From contig SOIM01000057.1 of NCBI GenBank assembly GCA_004377185.1, positions 1 to 40,572 on the forward strand: a DNA stretch of 40,572 bases. Direction: 5' to 3'. Below are positions 1-8,746 of the stretch, one piece after another. The translations under genes were made by a program, and so were the position numbers. Source of the DNA: Methanomassiliicoccales archaeon. Lineage in GTDB: Archaea > Thermoplasmatota > Thermoplasmata > RBG-16-68-12 > SOIM01. Each line of letters opens with the position of its first letter. Position 1 is the stretch's first letter. The notes under the pieces were generated by a model. That model ran no database searches. It was not told the origin of the DNA and worked only from the letters and a program-made list of their open reading frames with translations.

Positions 1-211
1 CCTCCAAGGTTGTCAGAGGTATTCCACATTTGTTCGACAGTTCTTCTGTGCTCTTCGAGGTTGGAACTCCCACCACATTCAAGCCCTTCTGCACCAACTC
101 CCCGACCTTCTCGACAAAGAACCGTACTGTGGACCCAGTGCCCAACCCTAGTGCCATTCCGTCTTCGACAAAACTGGCAGCTTCCTCACCTGCCATCTTC
201 TTTAGGTTCAC
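1..211 (-). CDS. rpiA: Ribose-5-phosphate isomerase A, N-terminal part (runs off window)
   Basis: The enzyme interconverts ribose-5-phosphate and ribulose-5-phosphate in cytosolic pentose metabolism. Reading the minus strand from a GTG at 211-209 gives NLKKMAGEEAASFVEDGM, then GLGTGSTVRFF and VGVPTSKSTEEL, the phosphate-binding N-terminus typical of RpiA. Only about 70 of the usual ~225 residues lie in the window. The GTG was chosen because a GGAGGT sits 6 nt upstream and family proteins start at this point; an ATG lies 5 codons later. The start is 2 nt after the stop of the creatininase gene, so the two are probably co-transcribed. Identity is firm; the exact start slightly less so. Confidence 0.9.
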   Translation of the reverse strand, partial: MNLKKMAGEEAASFVEDGMALGLGTGSTVRFFVEKVGELVQKGLNVVGVPTSKSTEELSNKCGIPLTTLE

Positions 212-213
212 AA

Positions 214-921
214 TCAGACCTCCATTTTCCGCATATCGTTTATCATCTTGACCATTTCCTGAATAATCAGTTCGTTCAGTTCCTCACCTTTCTTCTTGGT
301 TGCCTTCGCCGGATCGCCAGTGACCCCTTTCCAGTATTTCTCGGGATGTCTGAGGACCATATACTTGGGAATCCTGTTCACCCCTTTCTTCCCCTTGCCC
401 TTGATGAGGTCTGGACGAATTGCCATGACTCGAGAAGTCTCAACCGAGCCAGAATGCCCATCCTCCGGTCCGACAAAGCCTTTCTCGTAGATGATCTCGT
501 AGTCTGAGAGCACCAGAATCTTCATGTCGTTCTTGTCAACCACGTCCTTAGCTGCAAGCCTGAGAGCTGCCAAATGGGTGGACCCGGCATGTCCAGACAG
601 TACGACGACGTTCTTTATCCCGTTTCTTCCAAATTCAGAGAGCACGTCGAGCACAAGGGAACGTAGCGTCTCGAACCGGATGCTTACCGTCCCGGAAAAA
701 TTGCGAGTTGTATTGCATACACCGTACCTAATCGGGGGAGCAATAAGAGCGCCGGTCCTTCTGGCCACTTCTTCCGCAACATATTCTCCTTGCAGGGAAT
801 CAGTGCTTAACGGTAGGTGCGAACCGTGCTCCTCTATCACACCGATTGGAAGGATGACCACGGTATTGTCATCTATTTCTCTCTCGAACTCCTTGGTAGA
901 AAGGTCATCGAGGAACATCAT
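214..921 (-). CDS. Creatininase/creatinine amidohydrolase family protein
   Basis: A 235-aa metal-dependent amidohydrolase of the creatininase fold. Visible metal and active-site signatures are EEHGSHLPLSTD (residues 30-41), the downstream SGHAGS motif and GHSGSVETS with its conserved Glu. Archaeal members act on cyclic amides or formamides, for example in deazaflavin or riboflavin synthesis (ArfB-like); the substrate cannot be read from sequence. The frame stays open upstream to 1056, but that extension is basic, low in homology and overlaps the divergent promoter, so the ATG at 921 (the next codon is also ATG) was chosen. It is the upstream gene of a pair with rpiA. Confidence 0.85.
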   Translation of the reverse strand: MMFLDDLSTKEFEREIDDNTVVILPIGVIEEHGSHLPLSTDSLQGEYVAEEVARRTGALIAPPIRYGVCNTTRNFSGTVSIRFETLRSLVLDVLSEFGRNGIKNVVVLSGHAGSTHLAALRLAAKDVVDKNDMKILVLSDYEIIYEKGFVGPEDGHSGSVETSRVMAIRPDLIKGKGKKGVNRIPKYMVLRHPEKYWKGVTGDPAKATKKKGEELNELIIQEMVKMINDMRKMEV

Positions 922-1004
922 TCCACAGCGATGAGTAAGCCTTCCCCCAAGAAAACCTTTTTCGTCATCCCTGGGCGCTCGAGTCTCTTTACATGTCAAG
1001 ATAG

Positions 1005-1014
1005 GGTATATAAG
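1005..1014 (+). promoter_or_regulatory. TATA box of the alpha-2-macroglobulin gene
   Basis: GGTATATAAG lies about 40 bp before the ATG at 1049, placing the expected transcription start near 1035 with a short leader. The complement also reads TATA-like (CTTATATACC), so the same element could serve the divergent creatininase-rpiA transcript. Confidence 0.6.
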
Positions 1015-1048
1015 CCGCTCAGAGCGTTTCTTACTCGGGAGAGTTGGA

Positions 1049-4000
1049 ATGCCCACTACGAAGAAGAGAAGAGCAATACTCGAGAGAAGGCGAAGAACTC
1101 ACTTTGTCAGGTTTTGCACCCTTTTTGTTTTCGGATCCGTGTTGGCATCGGCTGTTATTGTGTCCAACCTGGACGACATGTATCTGGCCAACAAGAACAA
1201 TGTGATCGTATATATGCCGGAGAAGATGCTGACGGATGCTGATAATTCACTATTAATCCAGACCACTGATGGAGATGGGAAACCCCTGGCCAACCAACCC
1301 GTTTCAATCGAACTGAAGGACGAGGACGGAATTAGAACGATTTTCGAGGGCAACACGGACGAGAGTGGCATGATAATCCCGGATTTCTTGCTGGACACGG
1401 ACTCGGACGAGATTTCCCTCGTGGTGAGGGCAGGAAGCGAGACGATAGTAAGGAACATCCTGGTTGACAGTACGGCGAGAATATACTTGTCCACGGACAA
1501 GCCAGTATACCAACCTGGGCAGATCATCCACATCCGAACGCTCACATTTGAGGGGCAAAGGGCAGTGGCATCTACAAAGGACGTGAAGATCGAGGTTCAG
1601 GCCCCAGATGGGACCAAGATATTCGGAAAGACGCTGGAGCCCAATGAGTTTGGGATTGCCAACTTGGACTATCCTCTTTCGGACTTTCTTCCTCTGGGCA
1701 CATACAAGATCTTCGCAACTGTGGGCACCGAGACGGTCCAGAAATCGATTCTCGTAAAGCTGTACACCCTTCCCAAGTTCAAAGTGACGTTCGAGGGATT
1801 GAAGAGTTGGTACACTTATGACGAATGGATTCACGCTGTGGTAGACTGCACCTACTTCTTTGGAAAGCCAGTTGTTGGTGATATCACATTGACCGCGAAT
1901 TCCTACCTAGGTGTCTGGACACCTGTTTACAATTCCTCTGGAACGCTTTCGAACGGAAGATACAGTTTCATCATCGAACCCGTCAATTATTCGGTGGGCG
2001 TACCCATAAATGAGAACAATGGCTACCTGGAACTGAACGTGACGATCACGGATGAAGCCGGTCACACGGAACAGAAGTCCAGAATGCTTTCCATCGCCCA
2101 GAACCCATTGATTCTGACACTGCTCACCGAGTCGAACGTGCCCAATGTTGAGTCCACTTACTATGCCATTGTGAGCTATCCAGATGGTGTACCTGTCGAC
2201 TCCGCTGAGGTGTTCTTTGGGACATCAGGCTCACCGACGACCAGGGTGTACACTGACGAGAAAGGGATAGCAGCCATGAACTTCGTCTATCAGAACCAGG
2301 ACAGGCTATATGTGGACGTGGAGAAGGACTCCTACGAGGTCTCAGTCACCCACCGACTGAGGTCCCCCAGCGTCATCAAAATCGTCTCTGACAAAAACCA
2401 TTACGAGGTCTTTGACCAAGCAAGCTTCACGGTTCACTATACCGGCGAGTCCTTCACGGAATGGGTCTATTATGAGGTGATAGCGAAGGGTCTGGTCCTA
2501 TCCACAGGCAGGTTCCAGCTGGACGGAAGGACGGGCCATTTCGAACTCACCATGGATGCGGACATGACACCACTCGCACAGGTGAGGGTCTACAAGACCC
2601 AGAAGAGCTTGGAGGTCGCGAGTGACAGCGTCATGGTCGGGGTCAGCTCCATCAAGGGTCTGGATGTGGAGATCTCAACGGACAAGGACGTTTACAGGCC
2701 CCATGAGGATGCGAATCTGGAGTTCATGGTGTCCGAAGGCGGTTCTCCTGTCACCTCGGCTCTGGGCATTTCGATAGTGGACCTATCTGTGTTCGAAATC
2801 AGCGAGCGTTTCCAGGGCTTCGAGGAGGTGTTCATGAGCCTCGAGGAGGAGTTCACCCAGCCGGTGTATCAGATGAAGTACTACGTCTTTTCGGAAGATG
2901 CATCCTACATCCCTTCCAATGCACCGAGGGAGTTGAGTGTGGGAACGGAAGATGAACCGAACATGGTCTCCTCTTGGCCCCTCCGAGTATACCAGGCTTC
3001 CCAGCTGGAGTCTGACACCATTGGGAATTTCTTTTCGGTACTTGGGTCATTGATGATAGTGGGCTACTTCGGTCTGATTGTGGCGGGACTGAGATACAAG
3101 TCGCTGGCTGTTCTCGCACTCGTTCTGATAATGCTTGTTCCGATTGTCACAGCCTTCTTGTATTTCGCGACCATTAGTCCGAGGCCCCCAACAGGCCTGG
3201 CACCCGGGACAGGAGACTCACAGCTACTCACAGGAGGAGGGGCTCCAGAAGGGCCGTGGAGCAATTGGGACACATGGAATACTGACTTCCGCACGGACGA
3301 GGGTGATGACACATTGACCTTTTACCTAACGCAGCCGGAAGGAGGTATAGCTCAACCGCGAATAGTCAGGACATTCTTCCCGGAGACGTGGTACTGGAAC
3401 CCCAGTCTGATAACCGATGGACAAGGCAAGGCCTCACTCACTCTCACGACCCCTGACTCAATCACTTCTTGGGGAATCGGAGCTTCTGCGTCAACGAAGG
3501 ATGCATTGTTCGGCATAGCTGGTAAGAATATCACGGTTTTCCAAGAGTTCTTTGTTGAGCCCGATATCCCAGTGTCGGTCGTGCAGAACGACACTTTCCC
3601 GCTGAGAGTAATGGTATACAACTATCTGACGACTGAGAACAATGTGACCGTTCAGCTCACCAACGATAGCTGGTTCGAGCTTCTTGACCAAAATGAGAAG
3701 TCCGTCCTAGTGAGTCCCAATACAGTATCCAGCGTAACCTTCAACATCAAGGCGACAGAAATCGGTCTTCACGACGTATCCATCCTTGCCGGCAACCAGC
3801 AGATAAGCGATTCCGTGGTCAGAAAGTTGATGGTGGAGCCAAAAGGGATGCTGGTCGAGCACCTAAAGAGCGGGAGACTGGATGACAGCGACTCCGTGAC
3901 TGAAAGCATCACCCTGAGTTCCTCTGGGATACCGGGGACAGAAGTCGCGTACGTGAAGTTGCAGCCTGGGATGGAATCTGTGGTCGTGGATGGAGCGGAG

Positions 4001-5479
4001 AAATACATCGTCTTTGTGTCGGGTTGTGGCGAGCAGTCAACTTCCAGACTTTCAGTGGACGTGGCCGCATACAAGCACTTGTTGGAGAGCGGTTTGACCG
4101 ATGAACAGATGGCCAAATACGAACAGATTGTCACCCAAGGCATACAGCATGAGATGATGTACCTTGTGGATGATCCTACGAGCGGAGGCAGGGCAATAAG
4201 CTGGTTCGGAGAGTCCCCTGACCTTTGGCTCACGGCCTGGGCCACATTCGCATTCCAAGACCTGGAGGATGTTGGTTTCGAGATCGATGAAAGCCTGCTC
4301 AATGGCTTTCACACGTATCTGGTCAGCAACCAGAATTCGGACGGATCATTCATATTCCCTGATGTGGGGCACTGGTCAATCAATTCCAATCTCCAAAATG
4401 AAAGAGTGACTGCCACATCGTATATAACCAGGGCTTTGCTCTACAGCGGCTATCCGAGTGATGCGCCCGCGATTAGAAGTTCCATCTCCTACATCGAGCA
4501 GAATGTTGATGCAGAATCTGATGATAGTCTCACACTGGCACTTGCCGCGATTGCACTGACCGACGGTGGGGGCTCCAGTTCATTGGGGACTGACATTGTC
4601 GACAGACTGATTGAGCTGAAGGTGGACGACGATGAAAAATCCTCCCATTGGGAGTATCCCAATGCACCTGGTTGGGAAAGGGATTACGGAAGCCACCCCA
4701 ACACAATCGAGACAACTGCGTACGCTTCGATAGCCTTTTCAAAGGTGGGCATGGGAAGCACTGTTCTGAAGGCGATCACATACCTCCTGACTCATCGGTC
4801 GGAGGGGCGCTGGGGCTCCACGCATGACACTGCAGTCGCCTTCCAGGCAATCGCTGAGATGGAATCCCCCTCTGATATCAGCCTCACAGTCACAGTCACA
4901 GCGGACAGCACGCTAGTGGGCTTGATTCACCTGACCAGTGAGGAGAAGGAGTACACCTTCTACGTCGATCTGAGCCAGCATATTGTTGATTTGGACGCGC
5001 AGGTGACCATTGAGAGTACCGGAACAGGAATGGTAATGTACCAGATCTACTACAGCCAGTACCTGCCGTGGTTCGTTGTGGACCCTCAGGTGGAAGAGCT
5101 GTATCTCGAGGTTACCTACGATGCGACGCAGATAGCGGTTAATGACTATCTGGTTGCCCACCTTAGCATGAGATACAACGGTCCGCTTCCAATGGCTAGA
5201 ATGATCCTCATCGACCTGCGCTCGCCCGTTGGATTCAGCTTCGAGGTAGATGACTTCGATGACCTGGTCTTGGACGGTGTTGTCAGCTACTACGAGACGG
5301 CACCCAGGCAGGTCAAGTTGTACCTGGAGAACGTGGTTGGAGGAGATCTCATCCAGTTTGACTACAGGCTTCACGCCGACCTCCCCATAACGGGAACCAT
5401 TCAAGGAGTGAATGCCTTTGACATGTACGATCCTTCGATTTCCACTACATTGGAACCCGTGACGGTGGAATCGTCTTAA
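1049..5479 (+). CDS. Alpha-2-macroglobulin family protein with thioester motif
   Basis: A 1476-aa protease-trap-like protein. A signal anchor (residues ~18-38) is followed by repeated macroglobulin beta-domains with family phrases such as DKPVYQPGQ. Two membrane spans (~661-709) come next, then a Gly/Pro-rich linker, the conserved A2M segment (FFPETWYWNP, DSITSWGIGA), the thioester motif GCGEQ at 992-996, an alpha-helical thioester domain, and a C-terminal receptor-binding-like domain. In the family, Cys and Gln form a thioester that traps proteases after bait cleavage. With both spans inserted, the two halves should lie outside the cell. Unusually, the membrane hairpin sits where the bait region normally is. 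The gene is probably monocistronic with its own TATA box. Confidence 0.9.
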   Translation: MPTTKKRRAILERRRRTHFVRFCTLFVFGSVLASAVIVSNLDDMYLANKNNVIVYMPEKMLTDADNSLLIQTTDGDGKPLANQPVSIELKDEDGIRTIFEGNTDESGMIIPDFLLDTDSDEISLVVRAGSETIVRNILVDSTARIYLSTDKPVYQPGQIIHIRTLTFEGQRAVASTKDVKIEVQAPDGTKIFGKTLEPNEFGIANLDYPLSDFLPLGTYKIFATVGTETVQKSILVKLYTLPKFKVTFEGLKSWYTYDEWIHAVVDCTYFFGKPVVGDITLTANSYLGVWTPVYNSSGTLSNGRYSFIIEPVNYSVGVPINENNGYLELNVTITDEAGHTEQKSRMLSIAQNPLILTLLTESNVPNVESTYYAIVSYPDGVPVDSAEVFFGTSGSPTTRVYTDEKGIAAMNFVYQNQDRLYVDVEKDSYEVSVTHRLRSPSVIKIVSDKNHYEVFDQASFTVHYTGESFTEWVYYEVIAKGLVLSTGRFQLDGRTGHFELTMDADMTPLAQVRVYKTQKSLEVASDSVMVGVSSIKGLDVEISTDKDVYRPHEDANLEFMVSEGGSPVTSALGISIVDLSVFEISERFQGFEEVFMSLEEEFTQPVYQMKYYVFSEDASYIPSNAPRELSVGTEDEPNMVSSWPLRVYQASQLESDTIGNFFSVLGSLMIVGYFGLIVAGLRYKSLAVLALVLIMLVPIVTAFLYFATISPRPPTGLAPGTGDSQLLTGGGAPEGPWSNWDTWNTDFRTDEGDDTLTFYLTQPEGGIAQPRIVRTFFPETWYWNPSLITDGQGKASLTLTTPDSITSWGIGASASTKDALFGIAGKNITVFQEFFVEPDIPVSVVQNDTFPLRVMVYNYLTTENNVTVQLTNDSWFELLDQNEKSVLVSPNTVSSVTFNIKATEIGLHDVSILAGNQQISDSVVRKLMVEPKGMLVEHLKSGRLDDSDSVTESITLSSSGIPGTEVAYVKLQPGMESVVVDGAEKYIVFVSGCGEQSTSRLSVDVAAYKHLLESGLTDEQMAKYEQIVTQGIQHEMMYLVDDPTSGGRAISWFGESPDLWLTAWATFAFQDLEDVGFEIDESLLNGFHTYLVSNQNSDGSFIFPDVGHWSINSNLQNERVTATSYITRALLYSGYPSDAPAIRSSISYIEQNVDAESDDSLTLALAAIALTDGGGSSSLGTDIVDRLIELKVDDDEKSSHWEYPNAPGWERDYGSHPNTIETTAYASIAFSKVGMGSTVLKAITYLLTHRSEGRWGSTHDTAVAFQAIAEMESPSDISLTVTVTADSTLVGLIHLTSEEKEYTFYVDLSQHIVDLDAQVTIESTGTGMVMYQIYYSQYLPWFVVDPQVEELYLEVTYDATQIAVNDYLVAHLSMRYNGPLPMARMILIDLRSPVGFSFEVDDFDDLVLDGVVSYYETAPRQVKLYLENVVGGDLIQFDYRLHADLPITGTIQGVNAFDMYDPSISTTLEPVTVESS

Positions 5480-5619
5480 GCTCGTTGCAGAAGTTAGAAG
5501 GGCGGAAACCAAACAACGCACCAAACGACATAAATACACCTAATAACATAAAAAGTCCACACGGGTGGACAGGAATCCGTTTCCTGTGGTAGCCTATCCC
5601 CAGTGTCGGAGGGAAAGGC

Positions 5620-7290
5620 CTGAAGAAAAGGAGGTTCAGGGCAACTGCAAACGAGAGAATCCTCATACATCTTCTAGACTACGTTAGAGAAAGGGAAGAG
5701 GTTGAGTTCTCACCAGAAATCACCCAAGCAGGTATTGCGGAGATCCTAGGAACCAGAAGGAGCCACGTGTCCCTTGCTATGTCTTCCCTCAAGGAGAAGG
5801 GATTTGTGACCGACAAGTTGGGGAGAGTTGAGAACGAGATAAGAAGGAGGAAGGTGTACTTCCTTACGCACAAGGGCTTCGGCCGGGCCAAGGAGTTGAA
5901 GGAGAACTTTCTCAAAAGGGAGATAGAGCTTCCCAAGGATGGCACCACCACTAAGATTCGAATCGCGGACCTGGACGACTTCCTTGAAGAGAGCTATTTC
6001 CTTATCGATGTCCTGAGCTGCATCAGCAGCGATGGTGTTCTGGATCTGAACTCTCTGACAGGAGAACCGGGTGGTGTTGGAGGGGAGATGGCATTGGTCG
6101 GAACCGAGGTTCGTCCGAAACAGAAGAAGGCTGCGGAAGCAGAGCTCCGTTTTGTGGAGCCGCATATACCCCCCGGGCATGCCGTATCCTTCGTAGAGGT
6201 CGGTTGCCCAGGCTGTGGCATGTCTTTCCTCATTCAGGCTTCTGGACGGCTGACAGAGGTCTACACTCGTTGCCCGAATTGCACGTACACGTTCAGACCC
6301 TTTCTTCCTCCACCAGCACCAGCACCAGCACCAGCACCAGCACCGAGCTTGCCCAAGAAGAGAATGAGAAAGGAGCTTTTCTCTGTCGGTATATGCATGA
6401 TTGCTTTGACTTTGATCTTTCCACTGATCCTCGAACCTCTACCCTCAATGGTTGTGTGGGTAATTGTCATACCCCTGGCCATCCTTACTGTCACTTTTGC
6501 CTTTGAAGGTGTGGGAAAACTCACCAAATCCGAGGAGAGATATCTGATCCTGGGAACCGGTTTTCTGCTATTCTTTATGGTGGTCTTCATTCAGGTGAGG
6601 TTGTTGAGGAGCCCGTCTTGGGAAACGTTTCTTGTGCTCTTCCTGATTTTCTTGCCGTTCCTTGTCCTCTTGGGCGTATCCAAGAGAATATCCGAGGAAA
6701 TGATGAACGAAATCGCTGTGACTGGAGGAATGTCCTTCTTGGTCTTGGGGCTGTTCGCGGGCGGGATGCCCGGAGGCATGGCCTGGGCCAGTCAACTGCA
6801 CCTCTACTTTGTCCTTTTTGGAGCCCTAGGCATCCTCCTTGCCTACTACACTGGGAGATTGAAGCACTTCACCCCAGAAGCGATGTGCGTAGGGTTCGGC
6901 ATTCCCATCTTCATCTCAGCAATGAGTTGGCTCATCGTGCTATCCAGTTCGCTGGACATCGTGAGCCTAGTCGCAGCATCGCTCTGGCTTCTCCTTGGCC
7001 TTCTTCTAATAAATGTCAGATTCCTTCCGAAGAATCTGTCAAAGAGGATGGTCGAGACACTGAAGAGCACGACCCCATTCTCTATTGGCGCTTTCTTCAT
7101 TATATTCGGAATACTCCTCCTGTTCGCACTGAGATATGTGGAGAGCGTGGTGCCCTTTGTGGTCGGCATACCTGTCGCGTTCTACGGAATAGACAAGCCA
7201 GCCAAATCACCCAGAAAGGATAGGATAGCCCTCTTCGTCTATGCAACGATTCTCACCTTGGCCACACTCTATCCCGTTTTCTACGTTTAG
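5620..7290 (+). CDS. Winged-helix / zinc-ribbon / multi-TM membrane protein
   Basis: A 556-aa protein of unknown function. The N-terminus is a winged helix (ANERILIHLLDYV, then IAEILGTRRSHVSLAMSSL, then a wing and LTHKG). A zinc ribbon follows with CPGC at 196-199 and CPNC at 218-221, then an Ala-Pro linker and about ten hydrophobic helices to the C-terminus. This suggests a membrane-bound transcription factor or sensor. In-frame stop TAG is at 5590 and there is no ATG, GTG or TTG before 5767, which lies inside the recognition helix. A GGAGGG 6 nt before CTG 5620 therefore points to a CTG start. TATA-like CATAAATAC lies near 5528. Confidence 0.7.
   Translation: MKKRRFRATANERILIHLLDYVREREEVEFSPEITQAGIAEILGTRRSHVSLAMSSLKEKGFVTDKLGRVENEIRRRKVYFLTHKGFGRAKELKENFLKREIELPKDGTTTKIRIADLDDFLEESYFLIDVLSCISSDGVLDLNSLTGEPGGVGGEMALVGTEVRPKQKKAAEAELRFVEPHIPPGHAVSFVEVGCPGCGMSFLIQASGRLTEVYTRCPNCTYTFRPFLPPPAPAPAPAPAPSLPKKRMRKELFSVGICMIALTLIFPLILEPLPSMVVWVIVIPLAILTVTFAFEGVGKLTKSEERYLILGTGFLLFFMVVFIQVRLLRSPSWETFLVLFLIFLPFLVLLGVSKRISEEMMNEIAVTGGMSFLVLGLFAGGMPGGMAWASQLHLYFVLFGALGILLAYYTGRLKHFTPEAMCVGFGIPIFISAMSWLIVLSSSLDIVSLVAASLWLLLGLLLINVRFLPKNLSKRMVETLKSTTPFSIGAFFIIFGILLLFALRYVESVVPFVVGIPVAFYGIDKPAKSPRKDRIALFVYATILTLATLYPVFYV
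6311..6344 (+). repeat. CACCAG hexamer microsatellite encoding (Ala-Pro)n
   Basis: About five to six tandem copies of a CACCAG unit lie in-frame in the winged-helix/zinc-ribbon gene. They encode an alternating Pro-Ala linker between the zinc ribbon and the membrane domain. Copy number may vary between strains by slippage without breaking the frame. Confidence 0.85.
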
Positions 7291-7323
7291 AAAAGCAATT
7301 AACCGAGAAGCGGATTTTGGGCC

Positions 7324-7992
7324 GTGGACCTAGCGGCTTTGTTCTCGGGAGGAAAGGACTCTACGTACGCCCTGTACCTTGCTCAGCAAAGAGGTTGGGC
7401 TGTGAAGTATCTGGTGGCAGCAGTTCCATCCGAGGATTCCTTTCTCTTTCATGTTCCGAACATCCACCTCACGTCTCTTCACTCGGAGGCTATGGGAATT
7501 CCCCTCAAGCAATTTAAGGTCAGCGGAGATGAAGAAGAGGAATTGACGGCTTTGCGGGATACGCTGAAGGAGCTTGATGTTGAAGGTCTGGTTACCGGGG
7601 CTATCGCTTCAGACTACCAATGGAGCAGGTTCAACAGAATCGGCGAGGAGATTGGTTTGAAAGTTTTCAGCCCGTTGTGGAGAAAGGATCAGAAAAGGGT
7701 GCTGGAGGACATCATTTCGGCTGGGTTTGAGGTCATTGTTGTCGGGGTCTCGGCGGAAGGCTTGGACGAGTCCTGGTTAGGTAGGACGATCGACGAAGAG
7801 TGCTTGAGGGATTTGGAGAAAGTAGAGCAAGACAAAGGAATCAATATCTCCGGGGAGGGAGGTGAATACGAAACACTTGTCCTGAACGCGCCGAATTTTG
7901 CGAAAAGGTTGGAAATAAAAGATTCTGAGAAGGAGTGGGATGGGAAGAGAGGAGTTCTCAGGATAGGAACGGCAGTTCTTGCAGACAGATAG
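7324..7992 (+). CDS. dph6: Diphthine--ammonia ligase (ATP_bind_4 / DUF71)
   Basis: This enzyme performs the last step of diphthamide synthesis on elongation factor 2: ATP-dependent amidation of diphthine with ammonium. It is a 222-aa protein with the PP-loop SGGKDS at residues 8-13 right after the N-terminal strand, and the family-specific GEGGEYETLVL motif near residues 176-186, followed by an RLEI strand. The length matches archaeal single-domain Dph6. The start is GTG 7324. A weak AATTAACC about 25 bp upstream fits a leaderless transcript, and the upstream gene stops 33 nt earlier, so read-through is also possible. Confidence 0.9.
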   Translation: MDLAALFSGGKDSTYALYLAQQRGWAVKYLVAAVPSEDSFLFHVPNIHLTSLHSEAMGIPLKQFKVSGDEEEELTALRDTLKELDVEGLVTGAIASDYQWSRFNRIGEEIGLKVFSPLWRKDQKRVLEDIISAGFEVIVVGVSAEGLDESWLGRTIDEECLRDLEKVEQDKGINISGEGGEYETLVLNAPNFAKRLEIKDSEKEWDGKRGVLRIGTAVLADR

Positions 7993-8144
7993 CGGGTTGT
8001 CTACAGAAGGACGGGGACAAGAGCGAGCCGAACAGACAGTTGCTGGTCCAACCCATTCAAGTAAGAACAAAGCTATTTTCGCTCAAAGTATCACTCGGAC
8101 AATGAGGGAGTGCCATGCAATAGAAAAGGGTGACGGAGGGTTTT

Positions 8145-8306
8145 GTGATTGTAATCTGTGCCATGATTATTCTTTTGGCGCTTTTCTTATCCCTTAAGTG
8201 GACAAATCACGGGCTCACTTTCGATCCAATGATCCTCATGTCGGGTATACTCGTTGCGGTAATCATTTTCGTTTTTGCTAGATACAGGAGTTACAGGGTG
8301 GGATAG
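8145..8306 (+). CDS. Small two-TM membrane protein
   Basis: A 53-aa hydrophobic protein: one span from residue 2 to about 17 (VIVICAMIILLALFLSL), a short polar loop (KWTNHGLTFDP), a second span (MILMSGILVAVIIFVFA) and a basic tail (RYRSYRVG). A GGAGGG 4 nt before GTG 8145 fixes the start; GTG 8130 and ATG 8163 are alternatives. The function is unknown. The stop is 3 nt from the tRNA fragment, so it is the last chromosomal gene before the proposed island edge. Confidence 0.55.
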   Translation: MIVICAMIILLALFLSLKWTNHGLTFDPMILMSGILVAVIIFVFARYRSYRVG

Positions 8307-8309
8307 GTA

Positions 8310-8329
8310 TGGGCCCGCCCGGATTTGAA
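8310..8329 (-). other. tRNA 3'-end fragment, probable attachment-site remnant
   Basis: The minus strand reads TTCAAATCCGGGCGGGCCCA. This parses exactly as a T-loop (TTCAAAT), the 3' strand of the T-stem (CCGGG), a 7-nt acceptor strand (CGGGCCC) and discriminator A. The next upstream bases (ACGCA) do not complete the T-stem (CCCGG expected), and no tRNA body follows. Tyrosine integrases of archaeal elements leave such duplicated tRNA 3' ends at one boundary. Given its orientation, the intact tRNA should lie to the right. Confidence 0.6.
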
Positions 8330-8489
8330 TGCGTTTGGGTTCGGAACTATGGAAAAACGCCAAACAATTACGTAAATACAATCCTCTCAACGTAGATCAT
8401 GTCGCGGTCGGTGATGAATCATCTCATATGGTTATTCTTGGTTTCCAGCCAATAAGCCCTTGAGAAAGATCCAACGATTCCCTTCGGGC

Positions 8490-8690
8490 ATGGACCTGCT
8501 GACACTTCTTCTAGCCGATTCTGTTCTTACGCCCATTGGTGTTGTTGCGGGGATTGCGACTTGGCTCATACCAGGACTGCACGTGAATAAAGTCGCGGGT
8601 ACATTTAAAAGTCTTTCGCCAAGAGGTTGTATAAGTAGTTTCCCGTGGTGGGACGCAGGTGCGGTCGAGTCAAAAGCCTTTCAACTTTGA
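8490..8690 (+). pseudogene. Truncated N-terminus of a TctA-like (COG1784) permease
   Basis: From ATG 8490 the frame begins MDLLTLLLADSV and runs through a glycine-rich span into ATWLIPGLHVNKVA. This closely resembles the N-terminus of archaeal TctA-family permeases (helix 1 then TGLIPGxHVN). Similarity ends about 35 residues in, at position ~8600, and the frame stops at 8690, whereas the family has about 400 residues. The break coincides with a new A/T-rich promoter region. I infer a gene cut by insertion or deletion. There is no good ribosome binding site. Identification rests on one short motif. Confidence 0.45.
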
Positions 8691-8746
8691 CCAAGCAGAC
8701 TTCTCGATTCAAATCTGCAACATTCATTGGACCGAAGAGGCTCAAG

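Noticed and set aside
8690..8716. Possible tRNA T-arm (GATTCAAATC context) before the small CxxC gene
   Set aside because: The stem would enclose a 14-nt loop, not 7, and no acceptor, D-arm or anticodon arm can be drawn; the bases are also within an open frame.
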